Shown in pieces: positions 52,991 to 62,644 of a DNA stretch of 64,000 nucleotides. Below the pieces are notes generated by a model that saw only the letters and a list, made by a program, of their open reading frames with translations, was not told the DNA's origin and made no database searches. This stretch comes from Agarilytica sp045430345 (GTDB lineage Bacteria; Pseudomonadota; Gammaproteobacteria; Pseudomonadales; Cellvibrionaceae), in assembly GCA_045430345.1 (NCBI GenBank), contig JAILXT010000003.1:248001-312000 (forward strand), written 5' to 3'. Positions within the stretch are counted from its first letter, which is position 1. Every line of letters starts with the position of its first letter. Both the position numbers and the translations under genes were made by a program.

Positions 52991-54613
52991 TTACTCCGCC
53001 TTCTCGATATATATGTCTTTATAATTAATATGCCCTATTGCATTAAGGTCTAAGTCTTTTACTGAGGGGGCGACCAGGTATGAATCGGAATAGTAATAAA
53101 GCGGAATAAGTGGCATTTCTTCCAGCAGGAGCTGCTCCGCCTGCGCCAGTATATCGAAGCGTTTTGCTGTATCGACTGTTTTAGCTGCCGTTCGTATTAG
53201 TTTGTCGTACTCTGTATTGGACCAGCCGGTATCGTTCATACCGTGGCCGGTCGTGTAAGAGAGTAAAAAGTCTTGAGGGTCTGCGATTGAACTGCTGGAT
53301 CCTGCCCTGGAAATATCAAAGTGTAATTCTTGGCGCGTACTGAGGAATATTTTCCATTCTTGGTTTTCTAAAAGGGTGTCGATCCCAAGTTCTTTTTTCC
53401 ACATCTGCTGTATCGCAAGTGCTACCTTTTTATGGGACTCTGCGGTGTTGTAGATCAGCGTGATGGGGGGGAAGTTCTTGCCGTTAGGGTATCCTGCTTT
53501 AGCAAGTAATTTTCTGGCCTGGTCTGGGTCATATAGCGTGACATTAAATTTGGGATGATATGTTTCATTTAGTATTGAAAGTGAAGATGCCGGTTTTTCG
53601 CCCGCTTTTGTGATGTTTTCCACTATGGCATTACGATCAATCGATAGTGCGAGGGCTTTGCGGATATCTTTGTTGTCGAATGGTGCTTTGGTGGTGTTGA
53701 ATAAATAAAAATAGGTAGCGTACGCTTTTACGATTTTAATTTTTTCTGGCGAGTTTTCTTGATAGCTCGCAATTTTTTCTGCCGGTACACGTCCGCTATG
53801 AGATACTTGGATTTGTCCCGATCTAAAGGCACGCTCTTGGCTCGTTTCTGTTTCGATGGGGTGGAAATAGACTTTGTCCAATTTCACATTTTGGTTATCC
53901 CAGTAATACGGGTTGCGTTCAGCAACTAGGATCTTGTTAATTTCCCATTCTATTAGTTTGAAGGGGCCGTTGGTGACATATTTTCCTGCGTCGGTCCAGC
54001 GACTGGTGACATCATTCATTGCCCCATGCTTCTCAAGTTCGGACTTCGAAACCGGGCAGGTTGTTCCTCCGCTAAGCTGCTTAATGAAAATTGCGTCTGG
54101 AACAGCTAAGGTGAATTGAAGTGTTGTCTCATCTAACGCTTTAACACCGACGGCGCTAAAGTCGTCAGTTTTTCCAAGATTGTAATCCTCTGCGCCCTGT
54201 ATTGCATAGTAGTCGGGCGCATATTGCCAACCAACGTCAGGGAGAAGAGCTCGTCTCCATGTATATTCAAAATCATGGGCTGTGAGTTTTTCTCCATTAG
54301 ACCAGCGGGCATCTTTTCTAATATTAAACGTATATATCAATCCGTCTTCAGATATGTCCCAGCTTTCTGCGGCCCCCGGCTCGGATAAATACGTCTTCGT
54401 ATTCAATGTTAGCAGTGGCTCGCACAAACCGTTTAGTATTTTTATGCCAGGTTCCCCCGTTGCTACATGTGGGTCGATGGATTGTGGGGAAGAACCTATC
54501 GAAATATGCAGCGCATGTTCGTTGCTGATTTTTATTTCGTTGTTGGGAGAGCATGCAGCGAGTGCTGCAAATGCGGCACAAGCCGCGATAGCGCGTGGGA
54601 AAATTTTATTCAT
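52991..54613 (-). CDS. Oligopeptide-binding lipoprotein (OppA type), copy 1
   Basis: A 540-residue SBP_bac_5 protein with lipobox LAAC (cysteine 21). It contains SPQSIDPHVATGEPGIKIL, KDARWSNGEKLTAHDFEYTWRR and the tryptophan- and tyrosine-rich peptide-binding lobe. It lies between the M3 peptidase gene and the second binding protein, in the same operon. ATG start at 54613. Confidence 0.95.
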   Translation of the reverse strand: MNKIFPRAIAACAAFAALAACSPNNEIKISNEHALHISIGSSPQSIDPHVATGEPGIKILNGLCEPLLTLNTKTYLSEPGAAESWDISEDGLIYTFNIRKDARWSNGEKLTAHDFEYTWRRALLPDVGWQYAPDYYAIQGAEDYNLGKTDDFSAVGVKALDETTLQFTLAVPDAIFIKQLSGGTTCPVSKSELEKHGAMNDVTSRWTDAGKYVTNGPFKLIEWEINKILVAERNPYYWDNQNVKLDKVYFHPIETETSQERAFRSGQIQVSHSGRVPAEKIASYQENSPEKIKIVKAYATYFYLFNTTKAPFDNKDIRKALALSIDRNAIVENITKAGEKPASSLSILNETYHPKFNVTLYDPDQARKLLAKAGYPNGKNFPPITLIYNTAESHKKVALAIQQMWKKELGIDTLLENQEWKIFLSTRQELHFDISRAGSSSSIADPQDFLLSYTTGHGMNDTGWSNTEYDKLIRTAAKTVDTAKRFDILAQAEQLLLEEMPLIPLYYYSDSYLVAPSVKDLDLNAIGHINYKDIYIEKAE

Positions 54614-54629
54614 GGGTGTGTACTTACTA

Positions 54630-56726
54630 TTATTTTAGCGATTCAGCAAAAGCATCAAAACTATACGGTCTGCCAAGAAAGTCTTCTATTAATTGATCTG
54701 CGTCTTTAGAGCCGCCGGCTTGCAAAATAGTTCGGCGGTACCGGTCTGCAATTTCGGGGTTTTGTAAGCCGTGTTTTTTGAATTCGCTAAACATGTCTGT
54801 CGCGATTACCAGTGACCACATGTAGGTGTAGTAGGCGGCGGAGTAACCATAGAGGTGGCCGAAACTGAGATGGAAATGTGTGTCATCGACATAGCCGAAG
54901 TTGGAATAGCGCGGTTTTAAATATCGGAGTTCCTCTACCATTGATAATTCGCCAGGATCTTTGTTGTAGAAGTTGAGAGAAATTGCGGCGTAGTACATTT
55001 GGTGTTTGGTAAAGATGCCTTTGCCGTAGTCTCTGGCGCGGTTCATTTTAGCGATAATATCGTCTGGGATTGTTTCCCCTTTTAGGTTTTTGGCGAAGGA
55101 TTTTAATGTGTCTGCATCCCATACCCATTCTTCTAACATTTGAGATGGGGCTTCTACGAAATCACGTTCAGTATTGGTGCCTGCGTTGACGAGCCATTTT
55201 TGATTGCCGCCGAATTGACCATGCAGTAGGTGGCCAAGTTCATGCAGGAAGGTTTCAACTTGATTATGTTCCATTAGTTCGTCGCCAGACGCTTCGCCAG
55301 GGAAGTTACACACCAGTGCATGTATGGGCAGTTGCACCCCTTTTACACCTTCTTGCAAACTAAACGCGGCCGCGTGTTTATATTTGCCTTCACGCGGGTG
55401 CATGTCCAAATAGAAGCGTCCGATAACTTTACCGTGGTCCACTAATTCATGAGCGGTAACGCTTGGGTGCCAAACTTCGGTTTCCCATGGGCGTATTTCC
55501 ACTTGAAACATGGTTTCGACTAAGTCGAGGATGCCTTGCTTTACATGTTTATAGGGGAAGTACTGGCGGATTTCTTGTGAATCGACTTGATACTTCTCTT
55601 TTTTAACGAGGTCAGAAATATAGGTTTTTTGCCAATCACCGACGGCAGTTGCATCGGGTATTTCGAGTTTAAGTTTAGTGAGAAGCTCTTGGTATTCTAA
55701 TGTTGCTTTTGGTGCGGCGATGGCGTTTATTTTATTGATGAAATCTTCAGCATGTTGTGGTGTTTTTATCATCACGGTTTCGGTGATGTACTCGGCGTAG
55801 TTTTTATAGCCAAGCGTGGTGGCGAGTGCATGTCGTTTTGTTAGGAGGTCTTTAAGGACTTTTTCGTTCGCGGGGTAGCCGCGTTGTTTGTTGGCGATAT
55901 ATAAGGCGCGCCGCGCGTCATCATTTTTGGCGTATTGCTGCAATGGGAAGTAGTCGGGATAGTTGGTGGTAATGGTGATTTTGCCATCTTCACCCGGCGC
56001 ATGTGCGGCGATAAAATCTTCTGGCAGTCCGGCGAGCTGATCTACTGAGTCTAATTGGATGGAGCGAACGTCGTCGCGGATGTTTTTACTGAAGGTTTGG
56101 CCAAGTAATAGAATCTCTTCATTGAGCTGCGTTACTTGATCACGCTTTTCTTTATCTAAATTTACGCCGGAGCGGCGTAGGTCGCGTAGTTGGTTTTCCA
56201 CATAGCGTTTGTCTTCGGCGGAAAAATCGGTTGTGTTGACCTTGGCGATTTGATCGTAAAGTTCGCGTGAGAGCCCAATTTTGCTCAGTAAACCCACATA
56301 TTGTTTCTGACAGGCTTCGGCGGCGTCGCGTAGGCTTTGGTCTGGATGGACGTTGCTATACAGGCTGGTGCTGCCAAGGGCGTTATCGAGTTGGCGGTCG
56401 AGCTCGTTGATGCTAGTGAGCAGTTTTTCGTCTGTTTCTGCATGGTTACCTGCGGCGATCTCTGTGAATAGCGCGCTTGATTGGTCGTAGCGTGTTTGGC
56501 ACTGCGCGGTATATTTTTGAGCTTCGGCGCTTTGGCTATTTTGTGGATCCGTGGTGCTTTCAGATACTGCTGTGTTGGGTTCTGCGGGTTTCGCAGCGTC
56601 TACGTCAGTCGATGCACCTTCGGGGGAGCATGCGGCAAGCAGTGAAACAAAGAAAAAGCTGAGGAATAGGGAAGGTTTGGCACCGAAAGTGGCTTTTAAC
56701 GTGCAGTAACTGCCGTGATTGTACAT
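54630..56726 (-). CDS. M3 family oligopeptidase, lipoprotein
   Basis: A 698-residue zinc metallopeptidase of the thimet/oligopeptidase A family, with an N-terminal signal peptide ending in a lipobox, LAAC (cysteine 33), unlike the cytosolic OpdA or Dcp. The zinc site is HELGH at 495-499 with a glutamate about 25 residues later (EAPSQMLEEW). The rest is the helical M3 fold, with HFHLSFGHLYGYSAAYYTYMWS near residue 615 for substrate binding. Anchored outside the cytoplasm, it would cut peptides before uptake. It is the first gene of the peptide transport operon (17 bases before the first binding protein gene). Confidence 0.93.
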   Translation of the reverse strand: MYNHGSYCTLKATFGAKPSLFLSFFFVSLLAACSPEGASTDVDAAKPAEPNTAVSESTTDPQNSQSAEAQKYTAQCQTRYDQSSALFTEIAAGNHAETDEKLLTSINELDRQLDNALGSTSLYSNVHPDQSLRDAAEACQKQYVGLLSKIGLSRELYDQIAKVNTTDFSAEDKRYVENQLRDLRRSGVNLDKEKRDQVTQLNEEILLLGQTFSKNIRDDVRSIQLDSVDQLAGLPEDFIAAHAPGEDGKITITTNYPDYFPLQQYAKNDDARRALYIANKQRGYPANEKVLKDLLTKRHALATTLGYKNYAEYITETVMIKTPQHAEDFINKINAIAAPKATLEYQELLTKLKLEIPDATAVGDWQKTYISDLVKKEKYQVDSQEIRQYFPYKHVKQGILDLVETMFQVEIRPWETEVWHPSVTAHELVDHGKVIGRFYLDMHPREGKYKHAAAFSLQEGVKGVQLPIHALVCNFPGEASGDELMEHNQVETFLHELGHLLHGQFGGNQKWLVNAGTNTERDFVEAPSQMLEEWVWDADTLKSFAKNLKGETIPDDIIAKMNRARDYGKGIFTKHQMYYAAISLNFYNKDPGELSMVEELRYLKPRYSNFGYVDDTHFHLSFGHLYGYSAAYYTYMWSLVIATDMFSEFKKHGLQNPEIADRYRRTILQAGGSKDADQLIEDFLGRPYSFDAFAESLK

Positions 56727-56995
56727 ATATTGACAACCTTAGAGGGTTTTCCAGCTCTTGGCGGCTGGGTTAAAAATGATTTTGCCCAAGCGTGAGACGG
56801 TATTCAAGTGCACGATGGTGTTGTTCTCTCATGGTGTATTGTTTTTAGCCATAACACGAGACCATTGGCGTGCGTAGATTGGGTGTCCGTGTGTTGATAA
56901 TAGTCGATCTGCGCTCATTATAGGTGGCGTTGTTTGTTGTGTAGGTGAAATAGCGTCAATAGGGGCTGGGGAGGAAGATCGGCTTTAGGTGATGC

Positions 56996-58045
56996 TTAGA
57001 CAAGCTCGGTTTTGTTAAATTCAATAGAAGTGTTCTGTGAGTGATGAAGAGGCGGGGGCGTACTGTCTTCTTGATCTTCGCTTGCGTTTGAGTCTTGAGA
57101 GACTTCTATACGGTTTTTACCGTTGCGTTTTGCTTTGTAGACAGCAGTATCGGCACGTAATCGTAAGCTTTTAATGCTATCGCCATCTTGAAATACCGTC
57201 ACGCCGATACTTGCGGTAACGCGGGGTACTAGTTTTTGCTCGTGTTTTTCAAGGGCACTGCGTATGCGCTCGGCGAAGATTAGCGCGGTATCGAGATCGG
57301 TATTGGGTAGCAGGATTTCAAATTCTTCACCGCCAAGCCGGGCGACAATGTCATTTTCGCGGGTGTTGCGCCCCAGTATTCCCGCGATAATTTTTAATAC
57401 GTCATCGCCAATGCCATGGCCGTAACGGTCATTAATAGATTTAAAATCATCTATATCTAACATGATGAGGGCTAACTTAGGACCGGCGCGACCTTTAAAG
57501 AATATCATTCGCTCGAAAGCTTGTTCTAGGTAGTGACGATTGTAGAGCTGGGTTAGCTTATCCGTCATGGACATATAATGCGCTTCTAGTATCCAGCGTG
57601 TCGCCGCGTATACCACGAGAATTTCACCCACGAGCGCGACGCCGTCGCCGATGGCGGACCAATGTTCAATGGTGATCGTGATGAGTTCATCGAGACAGTC
57701 GGTTGTTCTGCCGAGAATAATACAAAATAGGCCAGAAAGAAGTGGGACTTTTATATGCAAATAGACTTTGAAAAAACTGATCATAATGAACATTAATAGC
57801 GCGACGAGTACAGACCCTGCTTCAAAAAGGATATCCAATCCGTCGATAGTGCGGACATGGGTGCCGACGGTAAATAAAAAGGCAATATAGGTGGCGGTGA
57901 ATACAACCGTAAAAAAGCAAAGATAGAGTCCGACGCTATATTCGTTGGTGGTGACTTGGCTGTCGGTTTTGGTCTGTCCGTTTTTTTTATGCGTAGTGTT
58001 CGAGTGATAGGGATGTTTTGACGAGGCGTGTGGGTGTTTTTTCAT
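56996..58045 (-). CDS. Membrane diguanylate cyclase
   Basis: A 349-residue protein. After a basic, hydrophilic N-terminal stretch there are four predicted membrane helices (about 38-165), followed directly by a GGDEF domain beginning SMTDKLTQLYNRHYLEQAF. The active loop is LGGEEFEILL, an allowed GGEEF form, and the metal aspartate is in LIMLDIDDFKSIND. It should make cyclic di-GMP from two GTP. I see no product-inhibition site RxxD in the canonical place. Start ATG 58045, preferred over longer forms reaching 58168, which fall in the AT-rich leader. Confidence 0.9.
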   Translation of the reverse strand: MKKHPHASSKHPYHSNTTHKKNGQTKTDSQVTTNEYSVGLYLCFFTVVFTATYIAFLFTVGTHVRTIDGLDILFEAGSVLVALLMFIMISFFKVYLHIKVPLLSGLFCIILGRTTDCLDELITITIEHWSAIGDGVALVGEILVVYAATRWILEAHYMSMTDKLTQLYNRHYLEQAFERMIFFKGRAGPKLALIMLDIDDFKSINDRYGHGIGDDVLKIIAGILGRNTRENDIVARLGGEEFEILLPNTDLDTALIFAERIRSALEKHEQKLVPRVTASIGVTVFQDGDSIKSLRLRADTAVYKAKRNGKNRIEVSQDSNASEDQEDSTPPPLHHSQNTSIEFNKTELV

Positions 58046-58282
58046 GGGGTGCCTGCAACATCTTTGTTGTATATACAAAGTAAAAAAATCTATTTTTATA
58101 GTAGTTGAACTATCTCTAATTGAGTGTGAATGAGATAAAAAATTACGTGAATAATAATGAAGTGTCACACAAAGTTGTTGCTGCTTGAAAATGTGTGACC
58201 TGGTTACTCTGACGTAGTAGGGGTTTGGTTTATTCGATTGATAAAAATAGTGCGGGATGATTTTTTATAGACTTTTTGGTGA

Positions 58283-59092
58283 TCATTTTTCGGCGCTTCC
58301 ACGTTTTTGTGCCACTACGTGGATGTAACGACCGAGTGAGCGATAGGGTTCCTGTTGAGAGAACTTTAATTCCATGTCAATTTGAGCGTCTGGGTGACTA
58401 TTGCGCAGTGTTTTGTTGCCAATATAGTCATGAAAAACACGAATGCCGCTGTGAGATAGAATATCAAACCCATATTTTTCACACCAACTAAATACATCTT
58501 CCATTGCCAGTGGGTTGATAGGCGTTAGGCTGCCTTTCATACCGACGTAGTTGTTGGATTCGACTTTTAGATAATTGCCGCGTAAAAGGTTTTTATAAAT
58601 AATCGCGTTAAGATTGAAAAAAGCGAGGGAAAGAATGCCCCCCTTTTTTAAGCATTGGTTAATGTGTGGGAATGCGGTTTCCGGCTCTGTCATCCATTCC
58701 AACAACGCGTGACACAAAACCATGTCGGCGGGTTGATCTATTTCGTTGGCGAGTGATTGTATGGGGCCATGAATAAAACGCACATTGGTGAGTTTGCGTT
58801 CCTTCGCTTCTTCTCGCGCCAGCGCGAGCATTGACGCGGATATATCACACAGCGTGAGCGGGTGTCCCTGGGCGGCGAGGGATAATCCGAATTGGCCTTG
58901 GCCTCCACCTGCATCGATGATGTTTAAGGGCGCCGTGTCGTCAGTATTTGGGTTGCCTACATACTTTTCCAAATCCCGGTTAATCACGGCTAGGCGAATA
59001 CGCCCTTTGAGTTGCCCGTAAATTTTGTGTTTAAAGTGATGGCTAAGGTCGTCAAAGTTTTTGTCTTGGGTTGTGTCGTGTCGTTCGGGCAT
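58283..59092 (-). CDS. cmoM: tRNA 5-carboxymethoxyuridine methyltransferase CmoM
   Basis: A 269-residue class I methyltransferase resembling E. coli CmoM (formerly SmtA) throughout: NFDDLSHHFKHKIYGQLKG, IIDAGGGQGQFGLSLA, CHALLEWMTEP, LSLAFFNLNA and the C-terminal GIRVFHDYI and EPYRSLGRYIHVVAQK. It methylates the carboxyl of cmo5U at position 34 of several tRNAs. ATG start at 59092. It is divergent from rimO, another translation-modifying gene. Confidence 0.93.
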   Translation of the reverse strand: MPERHDTTQDKNFDDLSHHFKHKIYGQLKGRIRLAVINRDLEKYVGNPNTDDTAPLNIIDAGGGQGQFGLSLAAQGHPLTLCDISASMLALAREEAKERKLTNVRFIHGPIQSLANEIDQPADMVLCHALLEWMTEPETAFPHINQCLKKGGILSLAFFNLNAIIYKNLLRGNYLKVESNNYVGMKGSLTPINPLAMEDVFSWCEKYGFDILSHSGIRVFHDYIGNKTLRNSHPDAQIDMELKFSQQEPYRSLGRYIHVVAQKRGSAEK

Positions 59093-59375
59093 AAGCGTAG
59101 TACTGATCTTAGACGGGGGGTGGGATTGTAATATGCTGGCGGGTCAATTATTCGAGCGTGTCTCCTAACCTCCCTTATGAATTTAGTAATGCCGCGAATA
59201 TAGCGGCCATTCGCCACGAGGTCTAGCGGTAGCGGCTAGCGGGCGATATTGCGTTAGGCGGATCTGGGAGTCATTCGGTTTGGCGGAAAGTGTCGCGCGA
59301 ATGGCTGTGGAGCCCCTTTTTCTGTAGTATTCGCGTTTTCTCCATGACCCTGATTATTCCTCGAAAGGCCCTTAA

Positions 59376-60716
59376 ATGCCCAGTTCTAAAGAAACCCCTA
59401 CGGTTGGCTTTGTAAGCCTTGGTTGTCCTAAAGCGTTAGTTGATTCTGAGCGTATTCTCACTCAGCTCAAAATGGATGGCTACCAAGTCTCTCCAACGTA
59501 TCAAGGAGCTGATGTGGTTGTGGTGAATACTTGTGGTTTTATCGATAGCGCAAAGCAAGAGTCGCTGGATGCCATTGGCGAAGCCTGTGCTGAAAACGGC
59601 AAGGTGATCGTGACTGGGTGCATGGGGAAAGACGAAGGTGTGATTCGTGAAATCCACCCTGATGTATTGGCGGTAACGGGGCCGCAGCAATATGAGGAGG
59701 TTGTAAGTGCTGTGCATCATCACGTGCCAGCACCAGCGAAGCAGGGCCATGACCCCTTTGTTGATTTAGTGCCCGAGCAAGGCGTCAAACTCACACCTCG
59801 GCATTATTCCTATCTTAAAATTTCAGAAGGGTGTAACCACCGTTGCACGTTTTGCATTATTCCATCGTTGCGTGGTGATCTAGTGAGCCGCCCCGTGGGT
59901 GATGTGCTCGACGAAGCTGAGCGCTTGGTAAAGGCGGGCACAAAAGAGCTGCTCGTGATTTCTCAGGATACATCTGCCTACGGGGTTGATATTAAATATC
60001 GCACCGGGTTCTGGCAGGGCCGCCCAGTGAAATCTAAAATGCTCGACTTATGTGATGCCATGGGTGAGCTTGGTGCATGGGTACGCTTGCATTATGTATA
60101 TCCTTATCCTCATGTTGATCATGTGATTCCGCTCATGGCTGAGGGCAAAATATTGCCTTATCTCGATATTCCTTTGCAGCATGCGAGCCCTGCGGTATTG
60201 AAAAATATGAAACGCCCTGCGCATCAGGAAAAAACACTTGATCGTATTCGCGCATGGCGAGATATCTGTCCAGATATTACATTACGCTCTACGTTTATTG
60301 TCGGTTTCCCTGGGGAAACGGATGACGACTTTAATATATTGCTGGATTGGTTAGACGAAGCGCAGCTCGATAGAGTGGGGTGCTTCCAATACTCGCCCGT
60401 TGATGGCGCACTGGCCAATGATATTCCGAATGCGGTTCCCGATGAAATCAAGCAAGCGCGATGGGAACAATTTATGGAGAAACAGCAAAAGATCTCGACA
60501 GAAAAGTTAGCGCGTAAAGTGGGCAAAGTAATGCCTGTTATCATTGATGAAGTGGACGACGAAGGTGCGGTGGGCCGTACGCAAGGCGATGCCCCAGAGA
60601 TTGATGGCGCGGTCTACCTGAACGATGAATTTTCCGTTGCACCTGGCGATATCGTGAATGTGGATATCACACATTCAGATGAATATGACCTTTGGGGAAA
60701 TGTGCAGCGTAAATAG
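59376..60716 (+). CDS. rimO: Ribosomal protein S12 methylthiotransferase RimO
   Basis: A 446-residue radical-SAM enzyme. The N-terminal UPF0004 domain binds one cluster by C17, C53 and C82; the radical-SAM cluster is C153-x3-C157-x2-C160 (EGCNHRCTFC); the C-terminal TRAM domain spans about 380-445. It adds a methylthio group to an aspartate of ribosomal protein S12. All ligands are present. ATG start at 59376. Confidence 0.96.
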   Translation: MPSSKETPTVGFVSLGCPKALVDSERILTQLKMDGYQVSPTYQGADVVVVNTCGFIDSAKQESLDAIGEACAENGKVIVTGCMGKDEGVIREIHPDVLAVTGPQQYEEVVSAVHHHVPAPAKQGHDPFVDLVPEQGVKLTPRHYSYLKISEGCNHRCTFCIIPSLRGDLVSRPVGDVLDEAERLVKAGTKELLVISQDTSAYGVDIKYRTGFWQGRPVKSKMLDLCDAMGELGAWVRLHYVYPYPHVDHVIPLMAEGKILPYLDIPLQHASPAVLKNMKRPAHQEKTLDRIRAWRDICPDITLRSTFIVGFPGETDDDFNILLDWLDEAQLDRVGCFQYSPVDGALANDIPNAVPDEIKQARWEQFMEKQQKISTEKLARKVGKVMPVIIDEVDDEGAVGRTQGDAPEIDGAVYLNDEFSVAPGDIVNVDITHSDEYDLWGNVQRK

Positions 60717-60732
60717 CGCGAGTTTATATCGG

Positions 60733-61347
60733 ATGTCTTCGGTTGATCCTCAATTATTCAAAAATATTGCAGAGGCAGTTTATTCTCGGGGGTATTGCGT
60801 TATCGAAAATGCATTGCCGAAGGATTTGGCTCTGTCACTTTTAGATCGGGTAAAAACGCTTAAACAGGAAGAGTTTCAAGATGCCGGTGTGGGCCGCAAA
60901 AATGCATACGGTAAGCATGAGGATATCCGGCAAGATAAAATTTTTTGGATAGACGGTGTTTGCGATACGGAAAAAGCCTGGCTGGAATGGACATCTCTAT
61001 TACAGCAAGAGATTAATCAGTCGCTATTTCTGGGCTTATTTTCTTATGAGAGTCATTTTTCGCATTACCAACAAGGTGAGTTTTATAAAAGGCATGTGGA
61101 TGCTTTTCGTGGCCAATCGAACCGAAAGCTCAGTACAGTGACCTACCTAAACCCTGAATGGGATACGAGTGATGGCGGGGAGCTACTTATTTATAACGAG
61201 AAAAGCGGTCAAGTAATTGAGCAGGTCGCGCCGCATTTAGGCACACTTGTTGTTTTCCTCAGTGAGAAATTTCCCCATGAGGTATTACCCGCAACACAAG
61301 ACCGATACAGTATTGCGGGTTGGTTTCGTGTAAACGAGGGGCTTTAG
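60733..61347 (+). CDS. 2-oxoglutarate/Fe(II) oxygenase (prolyl-hydroxylase-like)
   Basis: A 204-residue oxygenase with a complete iron site: H121 and D123 (YKRHVDAF), H182 (KFPHEV) and 2-oxoglutarate-binding R191 (DRYSIAGWF). The YLNPEWDTSDGGELLIY strand is characteristic of the PKHD/P4H-type family. It hydroxylates a protein or small molecule using 2-oxoglutarate and O2; the target is unknown. ATG at 60733, 16 bases behind rimO, gives the domain its normal size; longer in-frame codons overlap rimO. Because it follows rimO so closely, a ribosomal protein substrate is an attractive but unproved idea. Confidence 0.85.
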   Translation: MSSVDPQLFKNIAEAVYSRGYCVIENALPKDLALSLLDRVKTLKQEEFQDAGVGRKNAYGKHEDIRQDKIFWIDGVCDTEKAWLEWTSLLQQEINQSLFLGLFSYESHFSHYQQGEFYKRHVDAFRGQSNRKLSTVTYLNPEWDTSDGGELLIYNEKSGQVIEQVAPHLGTLVVFLSEKFPHEVLPATQDRYSIAGWFRVNEGL

Positions 61348-61381
61348 CTCAGGCGCGTGTTTTGGTCAGCCCCCTCGTTTT
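61332..61381. terminator. Bidirectional terminator between the oxygenase and parA-like genes
   Basis: AAACGAGGGGCT (61332-61343) pairs with AGCCCCCTCGTTT (61368-61380) with one bulged base. T follows on the plus strand and A precedes it, so it can work both ways. It overlaps the oxygenase stop. Confidence 0.75.
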
Positions 61382-61384
61382 GTA

Positions 61385-62194
61385 TTACGCGGTTTGCTTT
61401 TTGTCGCTACCCTCGTTATCTATCTTTTCCTTTTTATCCCCCAAGGCGTTAAACAACTCAACAAATTGTTGTGTCAGATTGTGTGACGGAGCGAAATAAA
61501 TAAGGGGTTTGGCGACCTGGTGAGATTCGCGCATCTTCACCGAACTGCTTAAGCGTATGGGTAAAACGGGATAGCCCGCGCTATGTATCTCATCGATCAG
61601 TTGCTGTGGCAGCTTGGCGCGCGCTTGGAATTGATTCACGACCACCCCTTCGATCATCAGTTCGGGGTTGTGGTCTTCACAAATATCAAAGATCGCTTCC
61701 GAAACTTTATCTAACGATTGGCGGGAAAAGGCATCGCAGTCGAACGGGATCAATACGCGGTTACAGCCGATTAATGCAGACTTAGTGAAAAAATTAAAGG
61801 CTGGTGGCGTATCGATAAAAATTTCGTCGTAGTCTTCGTTAAGTTCATTTAGAGCATCACGCAATTTATATATTTTATAGCGCGATTCGAGTTTGTGCTC
61901 GATTTCTGGTAAACGCGGGCTAGAAGGCAGTACGTATAAATTTTCGAAGGGTGTTTGGTATACAAACTCGGTGGCTTTTTTGTTTTGTCCAAACATGCCG
62001 CCGGTTTGGTCAAGATAGTCTGCAATGGTGTCGTCGACCTCGACATCGCCAAGTAAATAATGGCTTGCATTAAACTGTGGATCTAGGTCCACGACCACTG
62101 TGCGTTTGCCTTGCTTTGCTGCCACTGCCGCAAGATTACAGGTAATGCTGGTTTTCCCAACGCCGCCTTTCTGGTTAAAAACTACTCGAATCAT
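61385..62194 (-). CDS. ParA family ATPase (orphan)
   Basis: A 269-residue deviant-Walker ATPase: KGGVGKTS at 9-16, VVDLDPQFNASH (about 34-45) and FIDTPPAF (about 125). It lacks the N-terminal DNA-binding region of plasmid ParA proteins. No parB or partition site is beside it, so it is not the chromosomal partition locus. Orphan ParA-like proteins place other cargo, for example chemoreceptor arrays or carbon-fixing bodies; a chemoreceptor gene begins 450 bases away on the other strand. ATG start at 62194. Confidence 0.9.
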   Translation of the reverse strand: MIRVVFNQKGGVGKTSITCNLAAVAAKQGKRTVVVDLDPQFNASHYLLGDVEVDDTIADYLDQTGGMFGQNKKATEFVYQTPFENLYVLPSSPRLPEIEHKLESRYKIYKLRDALNELNEDYDEIFIDTPPAFNFFTKSALIGCNRVLIPFDCDAFSRQSLDKVSEAIFDICEDHNPELMIEGVVVNQFQARAKLPQQLIDEIHSAGYPVLPIRLSSSVKMRESHQVAKPLIYFAPSHNLTQQFVELFNALGDKKEKIDNEGSDKKQTA

Positions 62195-62644
62195 AACTCA
62201 GACCTTATGGTGAAATAATGCGGCCACTTTACGCCAGCGGCTTTTGCTTTGCATCTAAATATTGGCAGTAAAAGCAATTAATTGGACGGGTGTTTTTAGT
62301 GTGGTATGTAACCGCTCACTTTCTCCTTGGCGCCTGCGAGGTAAGCGGCGTCACTAGGGATTTTATTTATATTAATGAGGTGTTCTTATGGCTTTTAGTT
62401 TGATTGACGCGGGGTTTTGATGCTGCTCAAACGCCTTGTTTTCTATGACGGTGAAAGCCCGGCGGCGACATGGATTTCTTCTATACTTAAAAAACGTTCG
62501 GAATAAGTTCGCGCCACTTTGTTAACTGCCGTTTCCTTGGGATTTGAAGCCTGGGTGTGTGAGGTACGTCAACGAGGGCTGTATTTGAGTGTTTATTAAG
62601 TTTTGGTTGAGACCGTCATCATAGGAATGTAGGCAAAGAAAAGT
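62195..62644. other. Divergent intergenic region (parA-like / chemoreceptor)
   Basis: 450 bases without an evident gene. The only oddity is a pair of tiny overlapping frames: 10 codons at 62388-62420 with GAGG seven bases upstream, then a TGATG overlap to a 28-codon frame at 62420-62506. This could be a leader peptide or chance. I checked for a cyclic di-GMP riboswitch and did not find its conserved core. Confidence 0.35.

Noticed and set aside
62195..62644. Cyclic di-GMP riboswitch ahead of the chemoreceptor gene
   Set aside because: The conserved core of the known class was not found in the region.
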